Shown here piece by piece: positions 24,460 to 35,904 of a stretch of 64,000 nucleotides of DNA (the stretch's first letter is position 1; each line of letters begins with the position of its first letter). Both the position numbers and the translations under genes were made by a program. A model generated the notes under the pieces. That model ran no database searches. It saw only the letters and a program-made list of their open reading frames with translations, and was not told the origin of the DNA. The DNA is from Trichoplax sp. H2 (lineage: Eukaryota; Placozoa; Uniplacotomia; Trichoplacea), in assembly GCA_003344405.1 (NCBI GenBank), contig NOWV01000214.1, forward strand, positions 1 through 64,000, in the 5' to 3' direction.

Positions 24460-25821
24460 CAGTTTCTTCCAATTTAAAACAGCTACTACCGGCAATTATC
24501 GTAATCCACGTGCTAATGGCTTAGACAGGCAATAACCAAAACTGAGTCAATAAACAGCGTGGATTACCTGAAAGTCTGATGGATGGCTATAGAGGAAAGC
24601 CGTATCAAGGAGTTAAGGTGGGTTTATTAATTCAGTGGAAGGATCGTACTGGTTCGTAGCACCTTAGCATGTTTAAATAATCAAGGTAAACACTTATTGT
24701 TTTATTCATGATGGACACCGGAATATTTAGATAGACTCGTAAATTAAGGGACGATTTTTAATTGATGATGGGAAAAGCTTGCGAAGGATTGCCCATAACC
24801 AAACAGCTAGAAATATACAGCTACCTACAAATATTGATGAAAGATCAATTATAACCGATATTAAAGGGTTATTACTACATTTAAATGATGCGATCTTAGC
24901 TCCTATGGTGGCAAAGTTTCCACTTACTCCACTCATTCAAAACTTATGGTATAAGCAGAAACAACTGCTACACCTTGCTTGAATTCAGTCGTACACTATT
25001 CACTACGAGTATATTTATTAATTGTAAAATGTATTTTTGCACTTGTTACTAGACTTAGAGCATAATAAATAAAGTTCCTATCTTATTAAATTGAGTTCTA
25101 CACTGGTGATTTATCTAATCACATTCATGAGCTCTTATGGGCAAGATGAGCCAAAAGTGTCTCTATACCTTTCTATCAGGCTCATAGGACGATAGTAGAA
25201 TTTTACTGTATCTTATTAAACCTAGTACATCTTAGACCTCTAGTTGATTGATTCTAATGTCTTCAACAATATTATCCAAACCAGTAACCCGTCTTAACGT
25301 TGGGTAATTTATCCCTGGAACCCTCAACCTGCTTTGTAGGAGTAAGAACGATCACATGTATTATCAATTAGATATATACTGCATGTTATTGAACTCTATA
25401 ACACACTGGGCTTCTCATTGATTTTATCCACCGGTTATAACGCCATCAACAACATCAATCAGGCCAATGTTCTATCTTATGGAAAAGAATTCATTCGAGC
25501 CCTTAAGCGAAGACTTTTGGGATTGGCCCCTAGTGAGATTGTCGTTAGACAAAGTTTCCCTTTTACCCCTTGTATAAGACTTGCAAAACAACCAATAAGT
25601 TGATGTCCGTTATTGAATTAAGCAAGATATCGTATTTATTTTATAGACAGCCTTCAGCAGCAAGAACCAAACTCATAGAACAGCCTATAAATAGAAGTAA
25701 TCTATCAAGCAGTAAGCAGAATTACATCTACTATCCTAGTATGCTCCATTATTATAATCATCATTGCGCTTATTGTTTCGATGGCAACCAGGTTCTAGCC
25801 TTTGTCGTCTATAGCGGTTAG
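24460..25821 (+). pseudogene. Possible relic coding segments, unidentified
   Basis: Several frames look more protein-like than their surroundings: 24555-24615 (GLPESLMDGYRGKPYQGVK followed by a GT), 24779-24982 (67 codons, hydrophilic start, FPLTPLIQNLW near the end), 25418-25603 and 25570-25821. The phrases FPLTPLI and FPFTPCI in two of them are similar. I recognise no family and could not join the pieces with consistent phases. They may be exons of an unknown gene, a decayed mobile element or chance. Confidence 0.2.
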
Positions 25822-26008
25822 CCATTGTCCCAGTGCAAGATGCTTTATGTTAAATTAATAATAATAGAATCATGTTCCCTTAAAAATTTCTCTACATAAA
25901 ATTGCTTGTACTACGCTATTGAAGAGAAAGGCGAAGAGTTGAAGAGTTTATAACGTGACAGAGAAATATTACTATTGAATAATCTCCATTAAAATAGTGA
26001 TCATCGTG

Positions 26009-29000
26009 ATGAGTGAAGATTATATCCAAAATGAGCCTGTAGCAACAGCAGAAGGATGTCTTAAAATCCTCCAAACTGTGTAAGTAGAAAAAAAGGAATT
26101 TCTAGCCGTAGTAATAGTCAATGACGACGACGGCTACCTATCTTTTTAGTAGTAATAAAGAAAGTTTTTTAATACTATCATGTCATGGAAGTGAAGGAAT
26201 GCAACCTGATACAAGACATAGGTCTGAAAACTTGATTCAAATCCAATGCTAAATCGATCTTAATGCTATAGAGTGGCACGAGACAGTAGATCATAGTTGT
26301 AATCATTCAAACTATAAATTTAAGCACAAGACTTAATGCATGAAAAGTAATACTGTATAATTGAACACTTAATCATCATGTTATCAGTTATAGTAATAGA
26401 ATGAATCCTTTGATATTGAAGTAGATCAATTAGAATTCAAACGAGTAGCATTAAATTAGTAAATATCGACTTCATCTAGTCCTACTATCCATTAAACGAC
26501 GGGACAGGATAGGTAATGGATTCTAGAAATAGATGGACAAATTCTAGCATGACCATAATCATTGATATTATACTTTGTTAATTGATAGCGGCCTTTATTA
26601 AAACTATACGTGGAAATTCCGTTTATCTTCTACATTGATTTATTGGTCACTTAATAAATATGATCGGAATCAAAATTAAACCAATCTCATAAGTTTCCAC
26701 TCGTATGAAGATCATTCGATAGCTACGTTTTCTTCTAATGAAATATAGATGATATGCTATCATTACACTACCAGCACCCATATTTTTGACATGATATCTA
26801 CATTACGATTAGCAGTAAGACTGCACTGAAACAGCTTCATGTTTATTGACTTATAAAGTAGATGAAAGAGAATGGATATCTTAATTTGTCTTATAGGCTC
26901 TTCTTCTAAACGTTGGAGTAACTATAGTAAATGTAGCTAAAATCTATAATCTATTTCCTAACATCCAATTCAATTAATTGACCATTGCGTAGACATATAA
27001 CAGATATCAACTTTTCCATATTACAGGCAAACCAATCCGACTGCAGAAGTTATGTGTTGTCGTTTTAGCGATGATGGCACTCTCTTTGCTGCTGGTCTAA
27101 GTAATGGACAAATTAAGGTAAGCTCAGCGACGATCATTAATTACGTTACCTATAACTACCCTGACATACAGTAGATAGGAACTTGTTCAAAAAGTTCGAA
27201 AATCAAAACAGGGAGAAGAAAGGTCAAACAATTTACTACACCATATTGATACTAGTGATAGGATGATATTAAATTGTTCCTCCTTAAGCCTTCCATGTAG
27301 GTTTTTTGGATAACAAGGAGAAAATAATTTTTTTACTCTAACTAAAGCATCGATTATTGAGTATGTTAAAACATGCAAAGTTTCTAATTTCTTCCGTGCA
27401 ATCTTGGAAATAGTCTCCAAAATGACCAATATTGCTCTGCTATCTTGACATTATGATTCAAATCTACTTGCTACTCTTAGATTTGATCTTTAATTTTCCA
27501 TCTTTTGAACTTTAATGACTGAGAATGACTGTAAAATATTTTTCACGAGTAATTACTATATTCAAAATTTTTCGTGGGCTTTCCATAATCAGATATCGGC
27601 AAGAAAAGGTAGAAATCTGATTATGTATGTCATGACGATTTTTGGTGGTCAGTAGAAACCTAGCGGAAGCGATATCACATTTTATTTAATATATCACACC
27701 TACACTAGTTCATTATCCAATTCTTCATCATCTATTAGTATGCACTTATTTGCTTTCTTGCTACTGTAGTCATTGTGTTAATTTGTTTCTAGGTTGATTC
27801 TCTCTTTATATACACTTCTGACTAGCAGTTTTGAGTTGGTGTATCAAGGGAAATGCTTAATCTATCATCAATTGTGAACTCAACGATATAATTGCGGCTA
27901 CGTACAGTACAGTTTGCTATTTTATTACTTTTATAGCAGTTATTTTGTAGGATGATTTCATTTATTTCCTTTAGGTCATTACCTCCTGTGGCGTCCATTT
28001 CATTTATACTTTACTCTAAAGAATTTATATTCCAATTCACACTGTTGCTTATAGCTCAATTTACAATAATTTTCGATAATGGAAAAGATAACATCATTGC
28101 AATTCTGCCATTTACCGCCATTACATTTGTTTTTCTCACTTTATCCGCAGTAGGATGTTATGCAAGTCTAGATTATGTTAACTTTTTACGCTCCTTGATA
28201 CCTGGTTATTATCGATTGGGATTATTGTCAGATTGTTGGCTAAAATATAACTGTTGTAAACTATTTACTAATTCGAGTAAGAACTTTAATTGACAGAGTT
28301 TACGAACTAAAAACATTTATTCGTGATTGATTTGAGCTGGGTCTGCACTGTACATCTTGATCCAATTTAATTTATAGTTGATCGTAAGAATTCAAAATGG
28401 GTATTGTAATATAATTTTAGACATCGAAATAGTTTCTATAAGATCGTTTTATATACGAAAAGGATACGATAGCCGATTGACTTTCAACCTTAATCGAATG
28501 CGATAGGAAATGTAAGATAAATTTGGAATTTTCTTATTAAATTACTCCGATATTAAAAGCGCGATATATGGAAATTTCCAATATTATAGGATTGATACGA
28601 TCATCTTTAATATCCTTCAAGTAGTATAGTTCCCTAATAAAATAGATTTTATTGTTACCAATCTCGGGAACCTTTGCCTTGAAGATTTAAATTACGCTCG
28701 CAATTGCATTGCTCCGTCGGAGAAAACTGATAAAAAATAAAAAGATGCGATGAATAATTGAACGTAGCATTACAGTACTAAAAATGTGATAATTTAAGAT
28801 GGACTGGATATTAATATACTATCTGGAAACATATACTCATATTAATTGAGGATTGTTAGTAGCTAGTATTTATATAACTTCCAAAGCACGTATGGAATAG
28901 GTTATTATTACATGGGATTGCTGTACAGCTAACAATTTTAAAATCCTATCTTTTAAACTATTCAGTGCGGAGATGGGACAAGATATATAGCAACAAAGTT

Positions 29001-31674
29001 CGACTGTTATATCTCTCAACCGAAATTTTTGACCGTTCGGTGTAAAACTATTTATACAGGGTTTATAAAGCAGATCTTAGTGCGTACTCGGTGCTTAATT
29101 GCTTTAATACAGCTTATCTGATAAAGATACCGAAAGTTTGTCTAACATATGGTTGTAAAATATAAACAGGTTTATAAAGCAGATTTTAGTACATGCTTAT
29201 ACAGCTTATCTGATAAAGACACGGAAAGTTTGCCATTACCTTGCACTACAGTTCAATTTAGACCAAATTCCAACAGTCGAGCTGGCTATCATCTCCTAGC
29301 AACTTGTGAGTATTTTCAAGATTAAAACTATTCTATCTCGTAAATTATAAATTTTTAAGTTTTAAATACTTTGAACTCTATATTTTAAAGAAAGCGTCCT
29401 AAAGATACTATTCCGTTTATAGCTATAAAATTTACAAATAAGTAAATATCATCATTTTCTGTAGATGCAAGTGGATTTGTCAAAGTTTGGCATGTAACTT
29501 CCAGTCAATGCCTATCGTCAGTAAAAGAACCTCGTCAAGTATTATGTGCTAGCTATACCTATGATGGCTCTTTATATGCTACGGCAGGATCAGATATGGA
29601 AATTTACGTATATGATTGTAGCACAAAGCAAAAAGCTCATACATGCGAAGCCAGGTGATGATTGTTTACCTAATATATCTTTCATAAGAATAGTTAATAG
29701 AAATGGAAATTATATTATCGGATATTTCATAGTTAATTACTTTAGTTAATATGATACTATCTGAATACCATCATCCAAAGTAGATATTTTGAATTAGTTT
29801 CCTGCTCTCACTGTATCTCAGCGTAAATATCAGTAAACTGAGGCAAGTCTGTTATACGTATACTGACATTAATTGGTGGAAAAGTTTGATAATTTATAGG
29901 ATGCGATATTCCTAAATTATTTACAAAATCAGATTCTTCTATATCAAGCAATTAACAATATGTTACGTGAACTTACTGCTTTTATATCTAATATATACAG
30001 AATATAGTAGCTTATTAAAGTAATGCTAGTACCAAGAGCTATCATGATACTGTTATAAAATTAAAAGGCTATTCGTACATTTAAGATTTCTGTAGTTGTA
30101 GTTGGTGTAATATCTTTCTCTTGTTTACAATCTGCTGTAATTCTTTTGCGTAACCGTATCCTACCGTCTTCTATTAACATTAACAAACTATTTCCTTCTC
30201 AGCTATTCTAAAATATCGATGGATGGCCATGTCTATCGAATTTTTTCGCTGCAATTTAAGAATAACGATCGCTCAACATTTTTATCCGGTGGCTGGGACA
30301 ACACAATACAGGTTGACAACGAAATGATGATAAAAATGTGATCTTGCACTAATTTCTATAATACTTATCATAGAATAACTATGATCTGGTATATGGATAC
30401 AATATCATGCTGAATATTTTGAGTCTAATCTAAAATCTAAAATAATACTGTACGTTAGAAAAAAATAAGCAGCCATTTTAATTAATAGATTTAATTTTAT
30501 CTCAAGTTCTCTTATATTGAGCATCAAGTTACTTTCAAATATTTATAAAATTCACAGTAATCATAACTGGAAATACTACAATTTTTATGATAATTTAACT
30601 GGCAGATATGATGTTATTTAGTTGTGCATAAGTCTGATTGTATTCTTATATTTCCGTTATAGTTCTGGGATTTAAGAGAAAAGCATTCCGTTAGGTATAT
30701 ATTCAAATATATTGAAAACATTACTTGATTATTAATTTCAATTGCGTGCTATTATCAACTTAAAATGTAATTAACTCCTGACAATTATATAAATTCTAGG
30801 TACATTTACGGGCCCCATTTATGCGGAGATTCATTAAGAATTGATTCATCTAATAAAAAGATTTTAACTGGATCATGGAGGAAAGATAAAGCTCTACAGG
30901 TACAGTATGATACTGATATATTGTTTGATGTTATAAGCATACTGGCCCGCTACCGAGATATTCTGTTGCCTCTTAGCTACGCAGTAGTACAGTAAAAATT
31001 AAATAAAATTGATATAAACCTGTTTGATAAACTGTAGATCAATAGATTAAGAGATGATATTGATAATATTTTATGTTATATTATATTTCATTTTATCTAG
31101 ATTTGGGATTACAATACTGGCGGTTTATTGCTGGATGTTGAACCTGATAATTATCCGTGTCAGGTTTGTTGTTGGACATTCTACTAATATCGTAGAAAAC
31201 ATTGAAAAATGTACTTCTATCTCAGATATGCTAATATAGCTACAGTATCTATAGCTAGGGAATTTAGTTCTCTGAAATAATACGACATAGCATGATGATA
31301 GTCGATGCCATAATGCAAATGGTCTTTCTTTTCAGCTCTATTGTGCGAACTGGCTAGGAAATGACTGCATCCTAGCTGCTGGAAATAATCGTAATATGGC
31401 TAGAGTGATTCATCGTACTTCTATGCAGGTACAGTTAATTCATATCCGTGCTAATGCAAATTTTATATTTACATTGTTAGTAATGGCAACTCATTATCTT
31501 ACTCAGTCACATGTGATATAATAAAGCTTACTTAATATCTCGAAATAAATTTGACAGACAACTGGCCGTGTACTAAATATGCCTGGCGGAATCTATACCT
31601 CCGATATTGATCCAAACGGGACAATTGCTCTTAGCTCTAAGCGAAACATTTATCGAGTAGAAAAATCCAAATAA
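26009..31674 (+). CDS. WD40-repeat protein, 333 residues, 10 exons
   Basis: The protein folds as a WD40 propeller, normally a scaffold for protein-protein contacts; the orthologue is not identified. Exons: 26009-26079 (MSEDYIQNEPVATAEG), 27027-27117 (CCRFSDDGTLFAAGLSNGQI), 29170-29305, 29465-29654 (SGFVKVWHV, YDGSLYATAGSD), 30203-30311 (FLSGGWDNTIQ), 30663-30694 (FWDLREKHSV), 30800-30899 (ILTGSWRKDKALQ), 31101-31163 (IWDYNTGG), 31336-31428 and 31558-31674. The exons sum to 1002 bp, an exact multiple of three, with GT..AG borders and consistent phases throughout. WD or WH dipeptides close several blades. The GGWDNTIQ and LTGSW phrases recall a conserved but little-studied subfamily. Intron 2 (2.05 kb) is much longer than the others and contains a broken copy of part of exon 3. 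Confidence 0.88.
29050..29230 (+). repeat. Partial duplication of WD40 exon 3
   Basis: ACAGGGTTTATAAAGCAGAT..TTAGT and ACAGCTTATCTGATAAAGA.AC.GAAAGTTTG occur at 29055-29140 and again at 29165-29240. The second copy is the functional exon 3. The first keeps the splice acceptor-like AG but carries an insertion that breaks the frame, so it is a dead or untranslatable exon copy. Confidence 0.7.
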
Positions 31675-33402
31675 AAACGGACTATATTGATATCCAGATT
31701 AAATTTATGACTTGTTCTTCTCATTTCCTTTTCTATACCTCTAACAAATTCGATATGCAATTCTGGATTTGTTGATATAGTATTTCATCATATCATAACG
31801 ATCACATTTCATTAGAAAATATTTTTTGTTAGTCTGATTACTAGACATAGTTTTAATTGATTCATTAATTATACTAATACGTATAGCAAAGCGGGATATC
31901 GATGGAAGTGAATATGGATGTTGATTCATGATATAGCTTCATAAATTGAATCTGATGATATGCAATTCCTATAGTACATTAATACATTCAATTCGTCATA
32001 AGAATACTTTGGTGGCTTTACGATATTTTTTCGAACGTATTACACGTTATTAATCTATATATACTGTATCTGTCGTTATTTCAACTGGGGTATTTAACGC
32101 AAATTAATTAATTATTGACAGCTATAATAATGTAGTACCAAAGTACAGCAGCTGCTGCTTCCTTTTGTACCTGTTCAGTATTCCTATGGTTTCTTACAGT
32201 AAATTTTGGCTGTATAGTACTAGGATATTAATATTATACTTACTATAATTAATTAATGCCAATTTTATTAATGTCCTAGTTAACATTTGGTTATAACTTG
32301 CACTTACATAAAAGAATGAACTAGTTTTGTTTTCATGTTCGGTCTTAGGCAATGTATTCATTGTCGTCTAGTTACTTATGTATACCAATTAATTAGTAAT
32401 TGTGTATATTTTGCTTAAGACGAATATGTTCCATGCCAACAGTAAAACAAAAATATTACCGTATGTATTTAAGTTTACAGCTCTAAACCAGCTGTTGTGA
32501 TTTAATTTTAAAACTGCGGTAATTTGGATAGGCAACAAGATGTGTTTAATCATGTTAACAAGAATTGTCGATTATAACTACACTATAATGATAATAATAA
32601 TCATAATTTATAGTAACGATCTCCTCTGCATTTGTATGCCCAGTCGCAATGTAATAAAGCTCATACTATGTGATTAATTCACTGCTACTTAATTATGACT
32701 TCAGTCTATTCACTTAAATGTCATCCACAGGAATTCATAATTATCCAAATATAATTGATTAAATTGTTTATTGGCATCATCTGCTATTCGTGGATTGAAA
32801 GATAAACGCGATATCACTTCCAAGTCATAAGTCCACAGCAATACCAGACACCGTTGGATAACATAGTTTAAACAGTTGGTAAAAATGATAATTTTTGAAC
32901 TATGTTCCAACCATGTGCAGCAATACTGTACCAGTAGCCATCATTCATTGTCATTACTAACAAAACTAGAGTACTAAGCATTTTCTAGTCTGTAACATGA
33001 TATAAAATACAGAAATAAATAGAGCAACGACGAAAGAAGAGTCTAGCTCCTAATTACAATCGACTATCTACTATGCCAGTGCATACACTCGATAACTGAT
33101 CAAAGAGATCAAAATTCTTTGGCAGCGATAAATACAAGAGTATTGCAATCAAACAATACCCGCTTCCTTCAGCAATTGAATCACGCTGTAAAACTTTATA
33201 TATTTAAATAAGCCGCCTGCATATCGCTAATAGGTCATGGCTTGGATTATAACTCTCAAATGAACATACTATTACAACACAGAACGAAAACAACAGATCA
33301 CGCTAAGTAATAAACCAAGAATCGAAAGAAACTTATGAGACTACTATTACGTTGCTAGGTATACGGGGGTATGCGTGATAATAACAGTCAGGTAGTACGA
33401 CA
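31675..33402. other. Intergenic between convergent WD40 and Argonaute genes
   Basis: AT-rich 3' flanks of both genes. A 66-codon minus-strand frame at 32710-32910 has no recognisable motif. No other structure seen. Confidence 0.5.
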
Positions 33403-35904
33403 CTATGCAAAGAATAGACCATAATTTTTGTAGAATAATCTCATTCTAATTGATTCTAATATCTTATCACTGATACTTGGATCTACAAGCCCCTCCTCGC
33501 TTCCAACAGTAGAGCAGCCATCACTATTGCCCCATGCGTTCAAGATCTGTCGAAATCGGTATGCAAGTAAATGAGCGTAATAGGTTGGAGCTGGTAACGA
33601 AACGACCGTTGTGCAACGTGTAAACATATGACACAAGGCATAGGTTAAACGTTGAAGGCGATCAGCTGGTATTTTAATATCATCATGCAGTACAACATAA
33701 TGAGTTGGACGTGAAGTCCCTTGGATTCCTAAGTGACTACATAAATAAAATTCGTGCTTACGAGCGCTTACAATCCCACTATCAACAACTGTGCCAGGAG
33801 GGACATTACCTGCGCGTCCAACAGAATCATGATGATTTTTGCAGAAGAAACGACTATGATGTCGTTTCTTAGTCACGATAAAAGTTATAGAAGGAAGATA
33901 ATCTTCTTCTAACTGGCGACATGCACTAATAATCCCTTGCAATTCAACGTCTTTAACTTGTGCAAATTGCCCGTCAGAAACACCATCACGATAAACGATA
34001 ATACGCTTAGGTTTAATGGAGCTAGTGTTGTAGTAGGCAATTAATAATTCTTTCATCATTTCTTCCATTGGTTGAATTATTTCTTGCTTGGGTGGCATAA
34101 TTCGAGCATTTGAATAATATCGTCCGGTCGATGGATTTAAGGTACCAACTAGTGCGGCAATAGAAGGCTTAATTTCATTTCGACCACTGTGAGAGACATC
34201 AGCCCCAACAATAAATGTTTCATTATCAAGATACGGTACATCATCTGGTGATACTTGACCTACAACAGCATTAATGCCACCTAATTTTAAATTAATTTTT
34301 AAGCATAAATTGCCAACAAATTGTGGATTGCATTTTTTTAGATTTTTACTTAAAACACATTGAGTTGGTATCAAGTAGAAGACATCAGACATCCTCTTTA
34401 CTTCTGCGTAGACATCATTTCTACCATTAGGTAGTATTACTACTACTAATTGGATAGTCCGACTGAAATTGCAAAAAGTACCTTCTACCTCTTTGATGTC
34501 ATAAATACTGATAACATTTGGCTTTTGCTGCACCGATATTCCGTAAGAACTTGAAAAGCGCATGAACGAATTAATAAACTGATCGACATCGCGATCATTC
34601 TTACGAATACCAAAAGTGATAATTGTCCAATTGCATAGCTGGCCACATTCGACAAATTGCTTACTTTTAAGATCCCAGCGGCCGCCTCTTGGTTCAACTT
34701 CGGTACCATCATACTTCAAAGGTAGCGGAGGTAAAACACGAGCCTGAATCTCTATCATGCGATTATTGACCTCTAGCTCGAATCTCCGCGCGTGTGGGTC
34801 AGCTTTGAAATCTGCTTCATTTACTGATGATTCAATAGCTGACTTTCGGTTTTTAGCTGGTTTAGCGGTAAATCGAATCATTTCCGCAACTTCACGATCA
34901 CTCAGCTTCTTCAAATACCTTTGAGCTGGTAAGATAAAACATAATTCTAATGGTAGAAAGATTTTCTTTACAGCTTTACCAAGTTGGACGCAAAATAAGC
35001 GTGGGTATTGTAATTGAATTCCATAACGTTGGTAAATATACTTTTCAACGCTAATTTCAACATCGCCCAGGTTGAACATTAGTCGTCGACTATCGATTTT
35101 GGTAAAATCGGTAATCGGATATTTTCTTTTGAAAGGGCCGTGTCGTGTTTCAACACGTCGACCTTTCAATTCACGTTTTAATCTGGCCAAGTTAGCATCA
35201 TTAATATTTATTAAACGATCAATTTGCATCCCGCCCAAGAAATTACAGCAGAATTCAACCAAATTACTTTCTTGATAGAAAGCCGTTGATACTGTGTCAA
35301 CATTTAAAGTTAGCATACCTTGACCAGGATGCAAACTTTGAAAGTAACCCATCCAAGCGATGTGACCGCTACCTAAATCTTTGACAGTTTCCGATGTTTG
35401 TCTGGAAAAAATAGACTTACCCACAGTCGTTACACTTTTACTTTTCAAGTAGCGTAAGACGATATCCATTGCCTGCAACGCATTGCCAATTTCCTCTTCT
35501 TCGCCAGCGAGGTAATTAACTAATTTTTGCAATCGAATCACCGCTACTTGCTTGATAATCAGTTGCAACTGACGTAATTTACCGCCAAATCCCTCTAAAT
35601 CGACAGAAAAGGTTTTACCTGACTTATCAATATCTGCTAATGGAGACGACGAGTAAAGATTGCGTGAACCATCAAATACAGGTTGTGCATTCGCAATTTC
35701 TTGTCGATATTTTTGAGCTAAAACTTCATAAGCACGCTTTATGTCATCCTTTCCAATAACAGTTGGTTCAATGGTCATATCGTAGTGATAAATGGTTAAT
35801 CTTGGATTGAATTTGACGGCGAAATGGTTGGCAAACACAATAATTTTCTGTTCTTTCTGGCCAGGAGCACCATGTTGCGGTAAGAAAGCCCTTTCAGTAG
35901 ACAT
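33403..35904 (-). CDS. Argonaute (AGO clade), complete, intronless, slicer tetrad intact
   Basis: An 833-residue Argonaute, the usual family length, read as one open frame. Order: N domain (IIVFANHFAVKF, residues 21-32), L1 (AMDIVLRYL near 145), PAZ about 210-350, L2 (ARVLPPLPLKY, 388-398), MID with the 5'-phosphate pocket Y499, K503, Q515, K536 and K540 (VYAEVKRM, TQCV, LCLKINLKLGG), and PIWI. The catalytic DEDH set is present: D569 (GADVSH), E608 (KQEII), D640 (YRDGVSDGQF) and H778 (YYAHLLAYR). Also present are KKRHHSRFF, LCSHLGIQGTSRPTHY and the typical C-terminal end LFFA. By family knowledge this predicts RNA-guided cleavage activity, unlike non-slicing Argonautes. The start is supported by an in-frame TAA eleven codons upstream. 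It is a diverged paralogue of the Argonaute at the left edge. Absence of introns contrasts with all neighbours except the R-SNARE and suggests retroposition or ancient intron loss. Confidence 0.97.
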   Translation of the reverse strand: MSTERAFLPQHGAPGQKEQKIIVFANHFAVKFNPRLTIYHYDMTIEPTVIGKDDIKRAYEVLAQKYRQEIANAQPVFDGSRNLYSSSPLADIDKSGKTFSVDLEGFGGKLRQLQLIIKQVAVIRLQKLVNYLAGEEEEIGNALQAMDIVLRYLKSKSVTTVGKSIFSRQTSETVKDLGSGHIAWMGYFQSLHPGQGMLTLNVDTVSTAFYQESNLVEFCCNFLGGMQIDRLININDANLARLKRELKGRRVETRHGPFKRKYPITDFTKIDSRRLMFNLGDVEISVEKYIYQRYGIQLQYPRLFCVQLGKAVKKIFLPLELCFILPAQRYLKKLSDREVAEMIRFTAKPAKNRKSAIESSVNEADFKADPHARRFELEVNNRMIEIQARVLPPLPLKYDGTEVEPRGGRWDLKSKQFVECGQLCNWTIITFGIRKNDRDVDQFINSFMRFSSSYGISVQQKPNVISIYDIKEVEGTFCNFSRTIQLVVVILPNGRNDVYAEVKRMSDVFYLIPTQCVLSKNLKKCNPQFVGNLCLKINLKLGGINAVVGQVSPDDVPYLDNETFIVGADVSHSGRNEIKPSIAALVGTLNPSTGRYYSNARIMPPKQEIIQPMEEMMKELLIAYYNTSSIKPKRIIVYRDGVSDGQFAQVKDVELQGIISACRQLEEDYLPSITFIVTKKRHHSRFFCKNHHDSVGRAGNVPPGTVVDSGIVSARKHEFYLCSHLGIQGTSRPTHYVVLHDDIKIPADRLQRLTYALCHMFTRCTTVVSLPAPTYYAHLLAYRFRQILNAWGNSDGCSTVGSEEGLVDPSISDKILESIRMRLFYKNYGLFFA

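Larger units (their letters stand above)
20825..26008. other. Gene-poor intergenic region
   Basis: About 5 kb of AT-rich sequence between DGCR8 and the WD40 gene. It holds a diverged repeat block (23250-24000) and possible relic frames at 24460-25820, both listed separately. Nothing recognisable was seen from 20.9 to 23.2 kb. Confidence 0.5.

Noticed and set aside
27952-28293. 113-codon hydrophobic frame inside WD40 intron 2
   Set aside because: It could be a small membrane protein, but it has no recognised motif and AT-rich DNA readily gives such hydrophobic chance frames; not listed as a gene.
33403-35904. PIWI-clade assignment of the complete Argonaute
   Set aside because: GADVSH, YRDGVSDGQF, LCSHLGIQGTSRPTHY and a C-terminal aromatic-aromatic-Ala end are AGO-clade wording.
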